A DNA stretch of 64,000 nt from Apiosordaria backusii (taxonomy: Eukaryota > Ascomycota > Sordariomycetes > Sordariales > Lasiosphaeriaceae): assembly GCA_030549205.1 (NCBI GenBank), contig JAUKTV010000002.1:3038001-3102000 (forward strand), in the 5' to 3' direction. Below the pieces are notes generated by a model. The model had not been told where the DNA came from and ran no database searches. It worked only from the letters and a program-made list of their open reading frames with translations. Positions 1 through 11,418 of the stretch are shown one piece after another; the stretch's first letter is position 1; each line of letters starts with the position of its first letter. The position numbers were made by a program, and so were the translations under genes.

Positions 1-3000
1 AACGGTGGCGGCGGCGGCAAGGCGACAAGCACCTCGTACGAAGAGGCAGCGGCACTTTGTCGAGCCAAGGTCGAGAAGATTGTCAAAGAGTGCAGGAGGG
101 TCAACCAGAAGTATCGAGACCCGCACTTTGACTTGGAGTGGGACCTCAAAACGGGGACGAGAGATTGTCTGGAGAGTTTGAGCAATAACAAGGACGATTA
201 TTCAGACTACAGCAGCGACGAAGACGAGCCTAGGCCGCCGGGACCGCCGGGACCGCCAGGACCGCCAGGACCACCGGGTCCGCCCCGCCGCTGGAATCCA
301 AGGGGGCGGCAACGGGAGGGGAAGTCGAGGAAGAAGACCAGGAAGAATAAGGTCGATGGTGAAAAGGAGGTGGAGAGCGATATTGATTCAGCTGACGAGA
401 GCGATCATGTGCGTGGAGCTCAGACCTGGTACCAGAAAGGTAGCCGAAAGAAGGCTGCCGAGGTGAGAGCTGAGTCCCCCGGCCCGAAGCTCTGTCCTCG
501 CTCTGTCAAGAGGGTAGGAGACATCTTTGAAGACCCAAAGTTCTTCATCAAGGGGCCTACAGCAGACGATGTTCGCCAGGGGCGGGATGGTGACTGTTGG
601 CTTCTTGCAGCCATCTGCACTCTAAGCAATAAACCCGGCTTGATCGAGCGTGTTTGTGTCGCCCGTGATGAGAATGTAGGTGTATATGGTTTCGTCTTCA
701 ACCGTGATGGCGAGTGGTTTAGTGAGATTATCGACGACAAGGTTAGTTTTTCCCCTAGCAGTTGACATGGTTCATATGGCTGACGACACTTCCAGCTGTA
801 CTTGATCAAGCAGGACTACGATGAACTCGTCGTAGATGGCTTGATCAATGTGGAGCGCCGACTGTGGGATGACATTGAGAACCGCGCCGATCCTGAAGAG
901 ATCTTTCGGAGGACATACCAGTCGGGTAGTGGCGCTTTGTATTTTGCCCAGTGCGAGAATCCGAACGAGACCTGGCTCCCGCTGCTGGAAAAGGCATACG
1001 CAAAGGCTCATGGTGATTATCAAGCCATCGACGGCGGTTTCACAGCTGAGGGTATCGAGGATCTGACAGGCGGTGTGACTTCCGAGCTGCACGCCACCGA
1101 TATCCTCGACAAGGATGCCTTTTGGAACAATGAGCTGATGAAAGTCAATCAGGACTTTTTGTTCGGGTGTTCGACTGGGCATATGGCGCGTGGCTACGGG
1201 AGCAGGAGGGGCATTGTTGAGAGGCACGCCTACTCTGTCATGAGAGCTGTTGAGGTTGATGGCGTGCGTCTGGTGATGTTGAAGAACCCATGGGGCAAGG
1301 GAGAGTGGAGAGGTGCTTGGAGCGATGGCTCCAAGGAATGGACCCCTGAGTGGCTGACCAAGCTGAATCACAAGTTTGGCGACGATGGCTCGTTTTGGAT
1401 GTCGTACAAGGATCTTCTGCGTAAGTATCAGAGATTCGAACGTACGAGACTCTTTGGGCCCGACTGGAAGATTGCCTCGATCTGGACCATGCTCGACGTA
1501 CCGTGGGCGCCTCAGTACCACCACACCAAGTTCGCCATTACTCTGGAGAGATCGGGGCCAGTCGTCATTGTTCTCGCGCAGCTCGATGAACGCTATTTCC
1601 GTGGCCTGGAGGGCCGGTATGAGTTCTTGCTTGGATTCCGTGTCCACAAGGCTGGCGAAGAGGACTACATCGTTCGATGTCAGGCTTCGGGCCGCGGTAT
1701 GACCAGGTCTATCAGTGTAGAGCTGGATCTTGAGGCAGGCGAGTACACTGCCTTGGTCCTGATAGATTCGGACAAGTATGACAATTTGATGGAGCCTGAA
1801 GAGGTGCTGCGCAAGAATGCCACAACACGCCGCGATAAGCTGCTCCGAATCGGTCTATCCTACGATCTGGCACACAGTAAAGCCAAAATCGCAGAGACCG
1901 AGGAAGAAAAGGCCGCACGTAAGGCCTACAAGAAACGTCAGAATGAGAAGCATCGTGAGGCGGTCCGGAAGAACGAGCTTAACTTCCAGAAGAAGATTCA
2001 CAAGCAGGAGTTGAGGAAGATTCGGCGACGGAAGATGGAAATGGCCCACGAGAAGGCATGGAGAGCCAAGCAGCAGGAGAAACGTGAGGCCAAGTTGCGC
2101 GCAGCTCAGGAGACCAGGGAAGCGCGTATGAGAGAGGCGGAACAGAAGCAGGCGGGCGTTCAGGCCGATGATGAGGTCGAGGACGGAGAGGTCGCTGAAG
2201 TGGGCTCCAGGGATAAAGCCGGCGAGCCAAGGGCCGGCGAGAAGGCAAAGCTCGATGAGGGAACTCAGACTGAGGCGAAACCTCAAGATGACGCTGCAGC
2301 TGAGGGGGCAAAGATCGACGAAGGGCCCGAGGTTGGCGAGGAGCCAAAGATCGATGGGCAGACTCCAACCGAAGTGAAAGCGGAGGACGAATCTGCAGCG
2401 GAGAAGTCAAAGGTCGACAAAGAGACTCAAACTGAGACCAAAGCACAGGATGAGTCTGTAGCAGAGTCCACTGTCGGCGAGGACACTCCTTCCCTTTCGG
2501 CGACAGACCAGTCAGCCTCCTCGGTAGCACTTGCCGAGAAGACCAACACACCTTCCGCATCTGACGAGAAGGTCAAACAAGAGGAAGTCGCTGCCGAGCC
2601 AGATCAGGAAGTCACGACTGATCAGATCGAAGGAGCCACCGTCGACCCAGCCAAGGTGGACACAACCTCTGAATGCAAAGACATCGACGCCAACCCTGAG
2701 GTCACCTTCAAGCTCAGGAAAGCACTCGAAGTGGTCTCCCACTTCAAGACTGAACTCGAAGGCCTTCTAGGTGCCAAACCCAACGACCCGCATGCCAGCC
2801 AGATTCGCCACCACCCTCAACCACCTCCCATGAGCAACATCTATCACCAGCATCCCGTCCAACCCCATCACCACTCCGTCAACGAGCCTCACCCTCTTCG
2901 CCAACACCCCGGCGCCCCCCAATACATCTACCAATCCCGCCCCCAGTCTAGAGCCCCCTCCCAAGCCCCATCCAGAGCCCCCTCCAGACCCCCCACAGCC

Positions 3001-3708
3001 AACTACTACCCCGACCAGCAGCCCCAACCCGGTCCGCCTTTCCAACCCGGTCCGCCCTTCCAACCCGGCCCCCCCTTCAGAGCCCCTACTTACTATCCCC
3101 ACCCACAACAACAATACCAACCCCTCCCCCAATCTCGCCCCCCCTCCCGAGCCCCAACAGCAAACTACTACCCCGACCTCGCTCCTCCCCCTCGCCGCCC
3201 CTACCAACAACCCCCCGCCATCGACGACGGCTACATCTCCGACACACCCTCCATCATGCCCCCCATGTCACCCCCCGACCTCTCCGACTCAGAACTTGAC
3301 TGCCTAGTCGCCGACAACGACGACGAAGCCATCCGCCACATGAGCAGCCTCCGGCCGCGCTGTCCTCCTCTCGGTGGTTTCAGGTCAGAGTCAGAGGACG
3401 AGTTTGTCAAGGACCCATGGAACGCGGTTGTGGCGGTGGGGTTGAGGGTTTATTTCAAAGTGGCGGAGGAGGATAAAGATAAGGAGGAGGGGTTGGTGAA
3501 GCTGAGGGTTGTTAGGCCTAATGTGTGGGAGTTGAGCAGTGATGATGATGAGGATGATGATGGCAAGGAGAAGGAGGATAAGAAGAAAGAGGGGGAGGAA
3601 AAGGGAAAGGGAGAGGAGGAGAAGGTGGAGGAGGAAAAGGTGTTGGATGTGGATGATAGTGCAAAGGATGCGACGGTTTTGGAGGCGGATTTGGAGCATA
3701 CTGCTTAG
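1..3708 (+). CDS. Calpain-like cysteine protease, 5' end outside the window
   Basis: Probable calcium-dependent or calpain-type cytosolic cysteine protease (clan CA, family C2). The frame is open from base 1, so the N terminus is missing. Exons <1..741 and 796..3708; a 54-nt intron (donor gttagt) joins them in phase 0. The papain-fold core is complete: catalytic Cys in GRDGDCWLLAA at visible residue 199, His in RHAYSV at about 391, Asn in NPWGKGEW at about 411. Before the core lies an acidic/basic low-complexity stretch with a collagen-like Gly-Pro-Pro run (nt 235-290). After a C2L-like region comes a Lys/Glu/Arg-rich predicted coiled coil (nt 1870-2160), acidic Thr-Gln-Thr-Glu repeats, a Pro/His/Gln-rich tail with QPGPPF and RAPTANYYPD repeats, and an Asp/Glu-rich end. 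Such long, poorly conserved tails occur in fungal calpain-like proteins. The substrate is unknown. The family call is secure; the physiological role is not. Confidence 0.9.
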
Positions 3709-4347
3709 TTGTGGTGTTTGACGGAGAAGGAGAAGGAGATGATGGGTACAGATTGTTAAGGGAATCTTGTTTGCTTTTTGTGGGGTATTTTTTGTTGGGT
3801 AAATGTAGGCAGATGCGCAGGCCTTCTTTCACGGACTTGTGTTCGTGGCTGTTTTTTTTTGCTTTCAGCTGGGCATTCGTACTTCTAGGTAGCAGGATGT
3901 CGCTTTGATAGGTTGGTAGTCAGAATAACATGACTGATCTTTTCTGTATCCTTTCAGTGCCGGAATGCAAGCTGAAAACAACCATTTAAACTACACTTTT
4001 CGAAATACCTATCATATAGGCCTATTGAATTATGTTTAAGCCCTGTTGACTAACATTGAAGACCTATTGACTATCTTTTAAGGCCTGCAACTATCTTTAT
4101 ACACCTATTAAATATCTCTTGAGGTTTATCTAAATGTTTATCATGTGTTGGCTTGCTAAGGATAGGCAGACAATACACATGTTGGGGTATATTTTGTCAA
4201 TTACACAGGAAAATGTATGTATTGACAGTCAAAACAACTTGTCAGTGCCCTCCGTAAGAATTAAACCCCACCAACACCATAAACTCCAATAGGAACCCAT
4301 ATCGAAGAGGCCAAAAAGTATGCATAAACGTCATAATAATCCCCCCT
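3709..4347. other. Intergenic region between convergent calpain and ATG7 genes
   Basis: This holds the 3' ends of two convergent genes. Bases 3940-4240 are clearly richer in A+T than the flanks and contain a degenerate 21-bp tandem repeat, listed separately. No supported ORF or RNA gene is seen. Confidence 0.6.
4018..4140. repeat. Degenerate 21-bp tandem repeat, about six units
   Basis: Successive units run 4018-4038, 4039-4059, 4060-4080, 4081-4099, 4100-4120 and 4121-4140. The approximate unit is ag-r-cctattgactatcttta, AT-rich, with substitutions and one 2-nt shortening. Unit boundaries were set by eye. The repeat lies in the 3' intergenic spacer between the calpain-like gene and ATG7. 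No function is evident. Confidence 0.7.
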
Positions 4348-6633
4348 TCACAACAGAATGCCCTCACCATCCTCATCCTCCTCTTCCTCGCTCCATTCCA
4401 CTTCAGCCGCCGCGGCCTCTGCTTGTCTCTGCACCTCCGCCAAGCCACTCAGCTCAGCAACATACTCCCTATCAGCCAGCGCCTTCTTGACAAAATCCCA
4501 CCCGCCCTTAGTATAAGCGTCCAGAATCGGTTTGCTGCACGCACTACACTGAGGATATGACCTCCCCCGGATGTTCATGCTGTTAAATGACGACAAGAAC
4601 CCTCTGATCTGATGCGGGACGATTCCTAAGGGGTGCTCGGGTGGGTCACGCTCGTATTCACCGTTTGGTGCTGGGACAGGTGCTGGCGCATGATGCTTTT
4701 TGGGATGCTGGAGGATGCTCGAGAAGAGCTCAACTAGGAGGGCTGAGGCAATGGCTGCTACACCTGGACGGGTCACTGTACATTGCTGATCCAAGGTTGC
4801 GTCTTTCATGGACTGCTCAGTGGGTTAGTAGCCGATCAAGTCAAAAAACTCAGCAGGGGAAAAGGGGGACTTACGTCGGCAGCAACAACAACGTCATTGC
4901 AGAAGTAACACCCAAGTGTATCTTCACTTCCATCCTCAGGTTTCGCTCCATGTCTCATCACCACGTATGTGTCAAACCCAAGTGCAGCATTGAGTACGAT
5001 CTTGTTGGCTGCCTTGCCCATGAGAGTAGGCAGCCACCTCGACTCGCGGGTATCCAGAAGAAGAAATATAGCGTCGTGTGAGTTGATGAGTGCCTGAAGC
5101 TTGTTGAAGTCATGTCGCGTCTTGGCCTCGTTGGTCACTGGATGGCCCAACATGGGTACTGACAGCATATGGCCTTCAGCGTCGACGCCTGGGTAGATCT
5201 TTTTAAGCGCCTCAGCTGCCTTCAGAGCTTTTGGCTTGCCTCCTTCGAGACAGTCTTCGAACTCAAATAATGGCTGCCGCACAGGATTCGAAAATGAGAC
5301 GGCACCATAATCCACAAGGGTGATCTTCCGGACGCCCCAGCCCATGAGATTTCGTGATACATAGCTGCCAAGCGTTCCAGCACCTAGCAACAAACAGCTG
5401 GTGTTCTTGATGGTGTCAAGCTCAAGATTTGGTGCTAACCGCCACTTCATGAGCTTCAAGTTGAGGTCCACAGCCTGATCAGCCAGCCTCGTAGGATCCA
5501 TATACTCAGCCAGGTTAGCGACCCGGTGCCTCAACTTCGAAGCACTGTCCCTCTCCCAGCCTGTTACGTTGGGCATCTTTGTGAAATCGAAATCTTCGGG
5601 CAAGTTCGAAGACAGAGGGAGGATGATACTCCGAGCCTCGTGCCTGCGAGCCTGGGTGTCACGGTAACATAGGATCTGAACTTTCTTCAGCCGGTATCGG
5701 TGTGAAATCAAGATCAACAGATTTCGCAACGGCCATGAAGGGTGTTCGGGATAGTTTGATGGGTCCACAAAGGCGACATACTGATCTTCCTCTGGGATAC
5801 CTTCGAAGAAGCCATTTTCGAAGTCTCGCAGTGATCCGATTTGCCAATGGTAGCCGATTTCTTCCGCCATGGAGTCGTCCACTGGACCCCTTCCTGTGGC
5901 ATGCTCTCCTCGTAGCTTCTTTGCAAGGAAGAATCCATGCTCTTTCTCAGTGCTGACAGTATACCGCCATGTCCCCACTGACTCAACGAGGGCTTCGCTT
6001 TCGCTAGAGTTTAGCCGTCCAATATCGCCAGATCGTTCCCATAGAGGCTCGCCAAAGTGAAGCGCCGGAAACGCGAACCAGTATGTGAATCTGTATTTCT
6101 TGAGGTCGGCGAATGATAGAATCGCAAAGGATGCGAGTAAGGAGGGGACCGAGTATATTGTGCCATCTTGGATGGCATCCCATATCTGGCGCGCAAAGCC
6201 ACACGTTAGTTCGTAACGAACGGGCTTTGCGAGACAAAGCTGATAAAGGTGAACAAACCTGGCGGCCAATATCGTCAATCATGGCTTTCTTGTCTACGTT
6301 TTTGAAGTCCTCGATTGTATTGACGTTCTTTATGAACCCCTTTGCGCGACTCGTGCCGAAGGGGAGGCTGTCGTCACTGTCAGCCATTAGCCGGTACAGT
6401 ACAATGTAGAAATCAAGCTGTGCGGAAACTTACTCTTGTGCTGTCAGGGCATTTCCGAGAATCTGCATTTTGACGCTGGCTTCTGGATCCGCTTGCACGC
6501 GGGGTTCGTAGACCCCCAGAACGGCACGAGCCGAGTCGTCGAGTCTGTCATGGTCGAGCTTAGAAGAGAAGAGCGAAGAGTAGAACGGCAGCTCAATCTC
6601 CGAAGAGAAAGGCACAAATCTAACGGGCGCCAT
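4348..6633 (-). CDS. ATG7: Autophagy E1-like activating enzyme ATG7
   Basis: E1-like enzyme that adenylates the ubiquitin-like proteins Atg8 and Atg12, forms a thioester with them, and passes them to the E2s Atg3 and Atg10; cytosolic, needed for autophagosome formation. Exons 6633..6434, 6376..6259, 6185..4875 and 4812..4348 give 697 residues, the usual fungal length. The start is the ATG at 6633 (MAPVRFVPFSSEIELPFY), matching the typical Atg7 N terminus. Visible are the N-terminal Atg3/Atg10-binding domain, the nucleotide-binding glycine loop LLLGAGTLGSYV (Gly374-Gly379), and the thioester Cys554 in CTVTRPG at the start of the last exon. An acidic tail follows. The gene is divergent from the dCMP deaminase gene, with about 740 bp between the start codons. 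Confidence 0.95.
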
Positions 6634-7375
6634 AAAGACAGATCGATCTTGAGACCCCTAAAACGTGAATGAGGGCCAAGAGCTGCGTTGCGCAGTAGAT
6701 ATCGGGTGAATTCACTGGCGTTTGGGAAAATTTGATCGCGGGGTTGCGACGGCAGTTATTACTCCGGATCAGTATTGCTGTTGCGTAGGTAGGTAGTGGT
6801 CCAAGCGGCGATGTTCAGGAGATCGAGCGTTGGCGGCTTTGTTAGATCTCGGGAGAGATGATATAATGCTCCTGGATGACTCGAAATGTGTAAAGCGTTA
6901 GAAATACACCTTCAAGCACATGGACGCCTCAGGTAAGCCGCAACAAGCTGTTTGAGGTCAGGTGTGGTGTGGCATCGCCGGATGACCCGTATGTGTCACA
7001 AGCCTGCTAAAGTGAGACTCTGGAATATATAAGTATCGTCCGTCCTATTTAGGTCAAGATTGGATGAGATGGAAAAAGGCAGCAGCTTCAGCTTGATGGC
7101 GGGGGCGGGAGCGGGAGCTCTGGCTAACGCCCCGCACTTAGACCCTACAGGGATCAGCTTCAGCGCAGAATGCCCCTCCGGGTAATCCCCGGGCACCGAG
7201 GAGCGACAGGAGACGCGTTAATGAGTTGCAGAAGCGCGTCTCTTTCTCCGCTTACTCACTCAACTTCGAGGATGGTTTCATGGTTGTAAATATTTATCAG
7301 CAATAGACCCCGTCAATTTGAACTTCTGTATCGTCACTTAGCAAGACCCAATCCCTTTTAAACCCACAAGTCAAG
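6634..7375. promoter_or_regulatory. Shared divergent upstream region of ATG7 and DCD1
   Basis: The start codons of ATG7 (6633, minus) and the dCMP deaminase gene (7376, plus) face away from each other, so this 742-bp spacer must hold both promoters. It contains a GC-rich patch at about 7098-7122. No supported gene is seen here, and no specific transcription-factor site can be claimed. Confidence 0.6.
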
Positions 7376-8576
7376 ATGTTCATTGGAATCTGTGGCAGTA
7401 AATACATCACTACCTCTTGACCGCTCACCGTCGTCCAGTGTTGACTTAGACTTTTCCTAGGTATCTGCGCAGGCAAGCGCACCATCGCCAACTATCTCGC
7501 CGACCATCATGGCTTCACTCACTTGTACTTGGCTAGCTCTCCATCAAAACAGACGGCTCAGGCTACACCACCATCTTCCGCCTCCATCAAAAGCACCTAT
7601 TCCTCAGCCCAAACTGTATTCGCAACCCCAGAGGAGCTCCTCGAGTTCGTCACCAAACGATGGCGAGAACGGTTCGTAACAACCGACATCCCATCGGAGG
7701 AGATCCTGGAGATGTACATCCGTCGCCCCTTTTTCCTCCTCATCAGCGTCGATGCTCCCCTGACTGTCAGATGGAAGCGGTTTCTCGCTCGGCAATCCCA
7801 AAACCACGGCCTGTTTTTGAAAGGACCAAATGAAGAATCAGAGCCTCAAGACGAAGTGACCGACCTGAAATCGTTCGTCACTCTCAACGACACCGACCTA
7901 TACAACCCAGTAAATGGGACTCAAGCTATGATCTCGAGGGGTACCGTCCGTCTGTTGAACACGTCTTCTTCCCTGGCGCATCTCTATGCCACCCTCGGGA
8001 AGCTCGACCTGCTGAACCCGGATAGACTTCGGCCGTCATGGGATGCGTATTTCATGGCATTAGCCTCGTTGGCTGCGCAGAGGGCGAATTGTATGAAACG
8101 TCGCGTTGGATGTGTTATTGTCCGGGACAAGAGGGTCATCAGCACCGGCTACAATGGTACTCCCAGAGGACTGGTAAACTGCGGAGAGGGAGGTTGTGAG
8201 AGGTGCAATGCTGGCCAGGGCTCAGGGCATGGGTTGACTACTTGCCTGTGTATCCATGCGGAGGAGAATGCATTGTTGGAAGCAGGACGTGAGAGAGTGA
8301 GGGAGGGCGCAGTGCTTTACTGCACCACCCATCCTTGCTTGACATGCAGTATCAAAATTGTCCAAGTTGGTATCAGCGAGGTTGTGTATAGTCATGGGTA
8401 TAGCATGGACGGAGACACGGCCGCGGTGTTTAGGGAGGCAGGAGTCAAGCTGAGGCAGTATGTTGCGGTGAGTATCTCTGATTCATGATCACAGAATGAG
8501 TTGAGTAAAAGCTGATCAAAATCTACAGCCTGCAAATGGATTGATTCAACTTGAGAAACTTGACCTGTATAAATAG
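7376..8576 (+). CDS. DCD1: Deoxycytidylate (dCMP) deaminase
   Basis: Zinc enzyme converting dCMP to dUMP, the substrate for thymidylate synthase; part of pyrimidine deoxynucleotide supply. Exons 7376..7397, 7461..8467 and 8529..8576 give 358 residues. The first exon is only 22 nt; joined to exon 2 it yields MFIGICGSICAGKRTIANYL, a P-loop-like N-terminal region as in yeast Dcd1. The last exon supplies the typical C terminus ending NGLIQLEKLDLYK. The deaminase domain covers the C-terminal half, with the HAE zinc/catalytic motif at His273-Glu275 and the PCLTC pair at Cys300 and Cys303. An N-terminal segment of about 170 residues precedes it, as in other fungal family members. Without the small first and last exons both conserved termini would be lost. 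Confidence 0.94.
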
Positions 8577-9113
8577 GCAGATGAAGGCGTAATAAAAATC
8601 ATAAGCATAAGATGCAGTGGCCCGCCGCGACGGCAACCAACAATACGGCCTTATTCAGGATCGAACCAATCCATTTTCTTGCTTTGCTTTGTAAGTCCAG
8701 AATGTGCAACGACTCGGAAAACAGTCGACAGCCAAAGTAGTCCGAGCCTATCACCGTTGGACCACTGCATGTTTTCGGCAGCTACCCCACCCAGTGACGC
8801 AACAGTCTTCCAGAAGCTGAAAGCAAGCGATCCTGGTGAGAGTTGTCCTGCCCCAGCACTGCCTCTGTCCAACAGTTTACTCCTTGAAATGACCTGACTG
8901 GGGTAGGTTCAACTGGACATATTTCTTGAAGGGCTCACCTGTCTCATTTCAATCTTTATCTCACTGGAACGAAACAAAGTGAGGGGTCAATTGTTATACG
9001 CGCTCATCTGCGCCTACACCAAACTCGTATGACAGTCTAGACAACTTCACTGGGAACCATCATCAATTGCAACTACATCAATCACACTTCACGTAACAGG
9101 CCAGCCACACAAT
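8577..9113. other. Intergenic region between DCD1 and the kelch gene
   Basis: This should hold the 3' end of the dCMP deaminase gene and the promoter of the kelch gene. ORFs here are short and uncharacteristic. No RNA gene is recognised. Confidence 0.5.
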
Positions 9114-10796
9114 ATGGACTCATTCAAGCTCCTCAAACGTCGCACGACGGAGCTCTTCAACTCGCTCCCCTCGTCGCTGCCCGCTATCAAGAGCCCTACC
9201 TTTGGTGGCGGCAACAGCAACACTATGAAGGGCACATGGGAGAAACTCCAGCTTCCGCCTCTTCCGCGGTCAGGCCACACTGCCAACATCGTCGACGGCA
9301 CCGTCTATATCTTTGGCGGCGGCAAGGATAACGAGGTGCACGCCATCACCTTACCTGCAAGCGGAGCTCAAGCCGACTACTACGCCATCAAGGCCAAACC
9401 GGCCAAACCCACCACTCCCCCCAAGCCCAAGGACGCCAACCCCGATGTTCCCAGTATATCCATCGAGGAAACCCCCGACGACGAACCCCAAAATCTCTCC
9501 AATGTCTCCCTCTCCTCACCTCCCCCAGCCTCTTCAGCTTTGAAAGGAAAATCCCCCGCCTCACCCACCTCATCTCTCCCAAACATCCCCCCTCCCAGAA
9601 AAGGTCACGCCTCCGCAGTCATCGGCCACCGCATTTTCATCTTCGGCGGCTCCTCCCCTTCCTCCTCTGAACCCCTAAACGAATCCGGCAGAGTCTGGGT
9701 TTTCGACACCCGCACCCACCTCTGGTCCTTCCTCGACCCAGCGCTTGCAACACCTACCCACCCCTCCGGTCGATACAGCCACTCAGCAGTAGCCACCACC
9801 AAACCAGACAATTTCTCCCCTTCCCACCCCCATCACTCCTCTTCACATCAAACCTGGACAGAATGGGCCCTTGGAACCGACAGCACCACCCTTCACGAAC
9901 AGGGTATCCCCCAAGACCCCGTCGTTGGGTTCCTCGCCGAGAAAGCCAAAGACCTCGACTCAGAAGGCTACGGGACGTTTATCATCTCGGGCGGTAGCCT
10001 GACATCAGGTGAACTTACAAATGAAACCTGGGCATTCGACATTCATTCCTCCACCTGGCAGCCTTTGCCTCCGTCCCCTAACCCCCCCGTGTCGGGGGCG
10101 AGTCTTGCTTTGGCCAAGAACAGATTGTATAGATACGGCGGCGTCACCCCCGACGGTATCTACTCCGGCTCGGGACAAATTGACTACCTCGAGTTGGCAC
10201 TAGACAGCTTCAACGACGTCGCCTCTGCTGGAGAGGTGTTGGTTACCGCGAAAGGGGAGTGGAAGTCGATTTTGCAAGGGAAAACCGATGTGGGGTATAA
10301 ACAACCTGACCCGACTGAGGTTCCGTTAGAAGAGGAGAAGATCAGTGATTGGCCGGGGGGAAGGGCGAACGCTTCGCTTTCGGTGGTGACTATTGGCGGC
10401 GCAAATGGACGGGAATATTTACTGCTTGCTTTTGGAGATGGCCTCAACGGGGAGAAACTGGGTGATGTGTGGGCTTTCCTGACGCCTGCTAGTGGGCATG
10501 ATAGGCATCATGGGGCTGAGGCGAGTTTTGTCAAGGCGCAGGATGCGGTGCTGGGGACGGCGAGTGGGTTGCTTGGGAGGGGCGGGGGAAAGAAGGGGAG
10601 TGAGGGGAGGTGGTTTAGGGTTGTGATGGAGGCGGAGGATGAGGAGGATGATGAGAGTGTTGGGGGGCCGGGGGGGAGGTCGGGGGCTGCGGTGGCGAGT
10701 ATTGGGGATTTGGAGGAGAGTGGGGTTGTGATTTGGGGTGGGGAGGGGGAGGGGGGAAGGGTTAGGGGGGATGGGTGGGTGCTGAGGTTGAAGTGA
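9114..10796 (+). CDS. Kelch-repeat protein
   Basis: Single-exon 560-residue protein starting at the ATG at 9114 (MDSFKLLKRRTTELF). It carries about six kelch-like blades, recognised by hydrophobic-GG pairs and trailing aromatic residues: GHTANIVDGTVYIFGGG, GHASAVIGHRIFIFGGSS, GTFIISGGSLTSG, NRLYRYGGV, YLLLAFGDG and VVIWGGEGEG. A Pro/Ser-rich insertion separates the first two blades (about residues 95-160). Kelch blades fold into a beta-propeller used for protein-protein contacts. No BTB, F-box or catalytic domain is visible, so partner and pathway are unknown. The sense strand is C-rich at 9400-9900 and strikingly G-rich at 10480-10800. Confidence 0.85.
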   Translation: MDSFKLLKRRTTELFNSLPSSLPAIKSPTFGGGNSNTMKGTWEKLQLPPLPRSGHTANIVDGTVYIFGGGKDNEVHAITLPASGAQADYYAIKAKPAKPTTPPKPKDANPDVPSISIEETPDDEPQNLSNVSLSSPPPASSALKGKSPASPTSSLPNIPPPRKGHASAVIGHRIFIFGGSSPSSSEPLNESGRVWVFDTRTHLWSFLDPALATPTHPSGRYSHSAVATTKPDNFSPSHPHHSSSHQTWTEWALGTDSTTLHEQGIPQDPVVGFLAEKAKDLDSEGYGTFIISGGSLTSGELTNETWAFDIHSSTWQPLPPSPNPPVSGASLALAKNRLYRYGGVTPDGIYSGSGQIDYLELALDSFNDVASAGEVLVTAKGEWKSILQGKTDVGYKQPDPTEVPLEEEKISDWPGGRANASLSVVTIGGANGREYLLLAFGDGLNGEKLGDVWAFLTPASGHDRHHGAEASFVKAQDAVLGTASGLLGRGGGKKGSEGRWFRVVMEAEDEEDDESVGGPGGRSGAAVASIGDLEESGVVIWGGEGEGGRVRGDGWVLRLK

Positions 10797-11418
10797 TTTG
10801 GGGGATGAGTTCAGTGGTGGTGGTGGTGGTGGTGGTGGTAGGTTGTGTGAACTGAGGTGGGGGATTCCTGAGCCTGGGGCATGGAGCGCGGTTGGGTACA
10901 CAGTACGACAGGTTGGATGGATTTCTCGGACTAGGTTCGGCCCTTTTTAGTTGTTTCCTTCGTTGGTTTTCTTAGCAAGGCATCTTCTGTTGGTGGAAGA
11001 ATATGGCACTGCGGTATGTTATTGAAGATTACGGAGCCCAATATCGGGGCACGGCTGTGAGACGATCTTGGCATATTGAGTTTCTTCTTGTCGTCATCCA
11101 AACAAAAAAAAGGAGTGAAAACAATTTGTATGTACGGTAAACTAGGCTAGGGAGAGCAAGCAGGCAAGCAAGTATTGGGGCCGTTTTTATTCACAATCAA
11201 CAACAGCCACCATGCCCCTTTCCAAGCAGTGACAAACTACTAAACGAAGCTTTTTGTGTACACCCACCCACCCTCTCATACACTTTCACATATTCACCCC
11301 CCGTCTATCATCATCGCATCATATAAGTAATATCAGCAAAAAAAAGAAAACATCTAGTCCTCTTTTTGTGAGGTAGTCTCTTTTAACAATATAAAACAAG
11401 GCATTTCCATAAAAAGAT
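10797..11418. other. Intergenic region between convergent kelch and complex I genes
   Basis: 3' flanks of two convergent genes. It contains a (GTG)9 run at about 10814-10840 and A/T-rich stretches at 11100-11400 likely to include polyadenylation sites. No gene is seen. Confidence 0.55.
10814..10840 (+). repeat. (GTG)n microsatellite
   Basis: About nine perfect GTG units just downstream of the kelch-gene stop codon. The run extends the G-rich sense strand of that gene's 3' end. Confidence 0.85.

Noticed and set aside
8645..8672. B-box-like ggttcgatcc on the minus strand downstream of DCD1
   Set aside because: The flanking bases cannot form a T stem or acceptor stem, and no A-box lies at a suitable distance.
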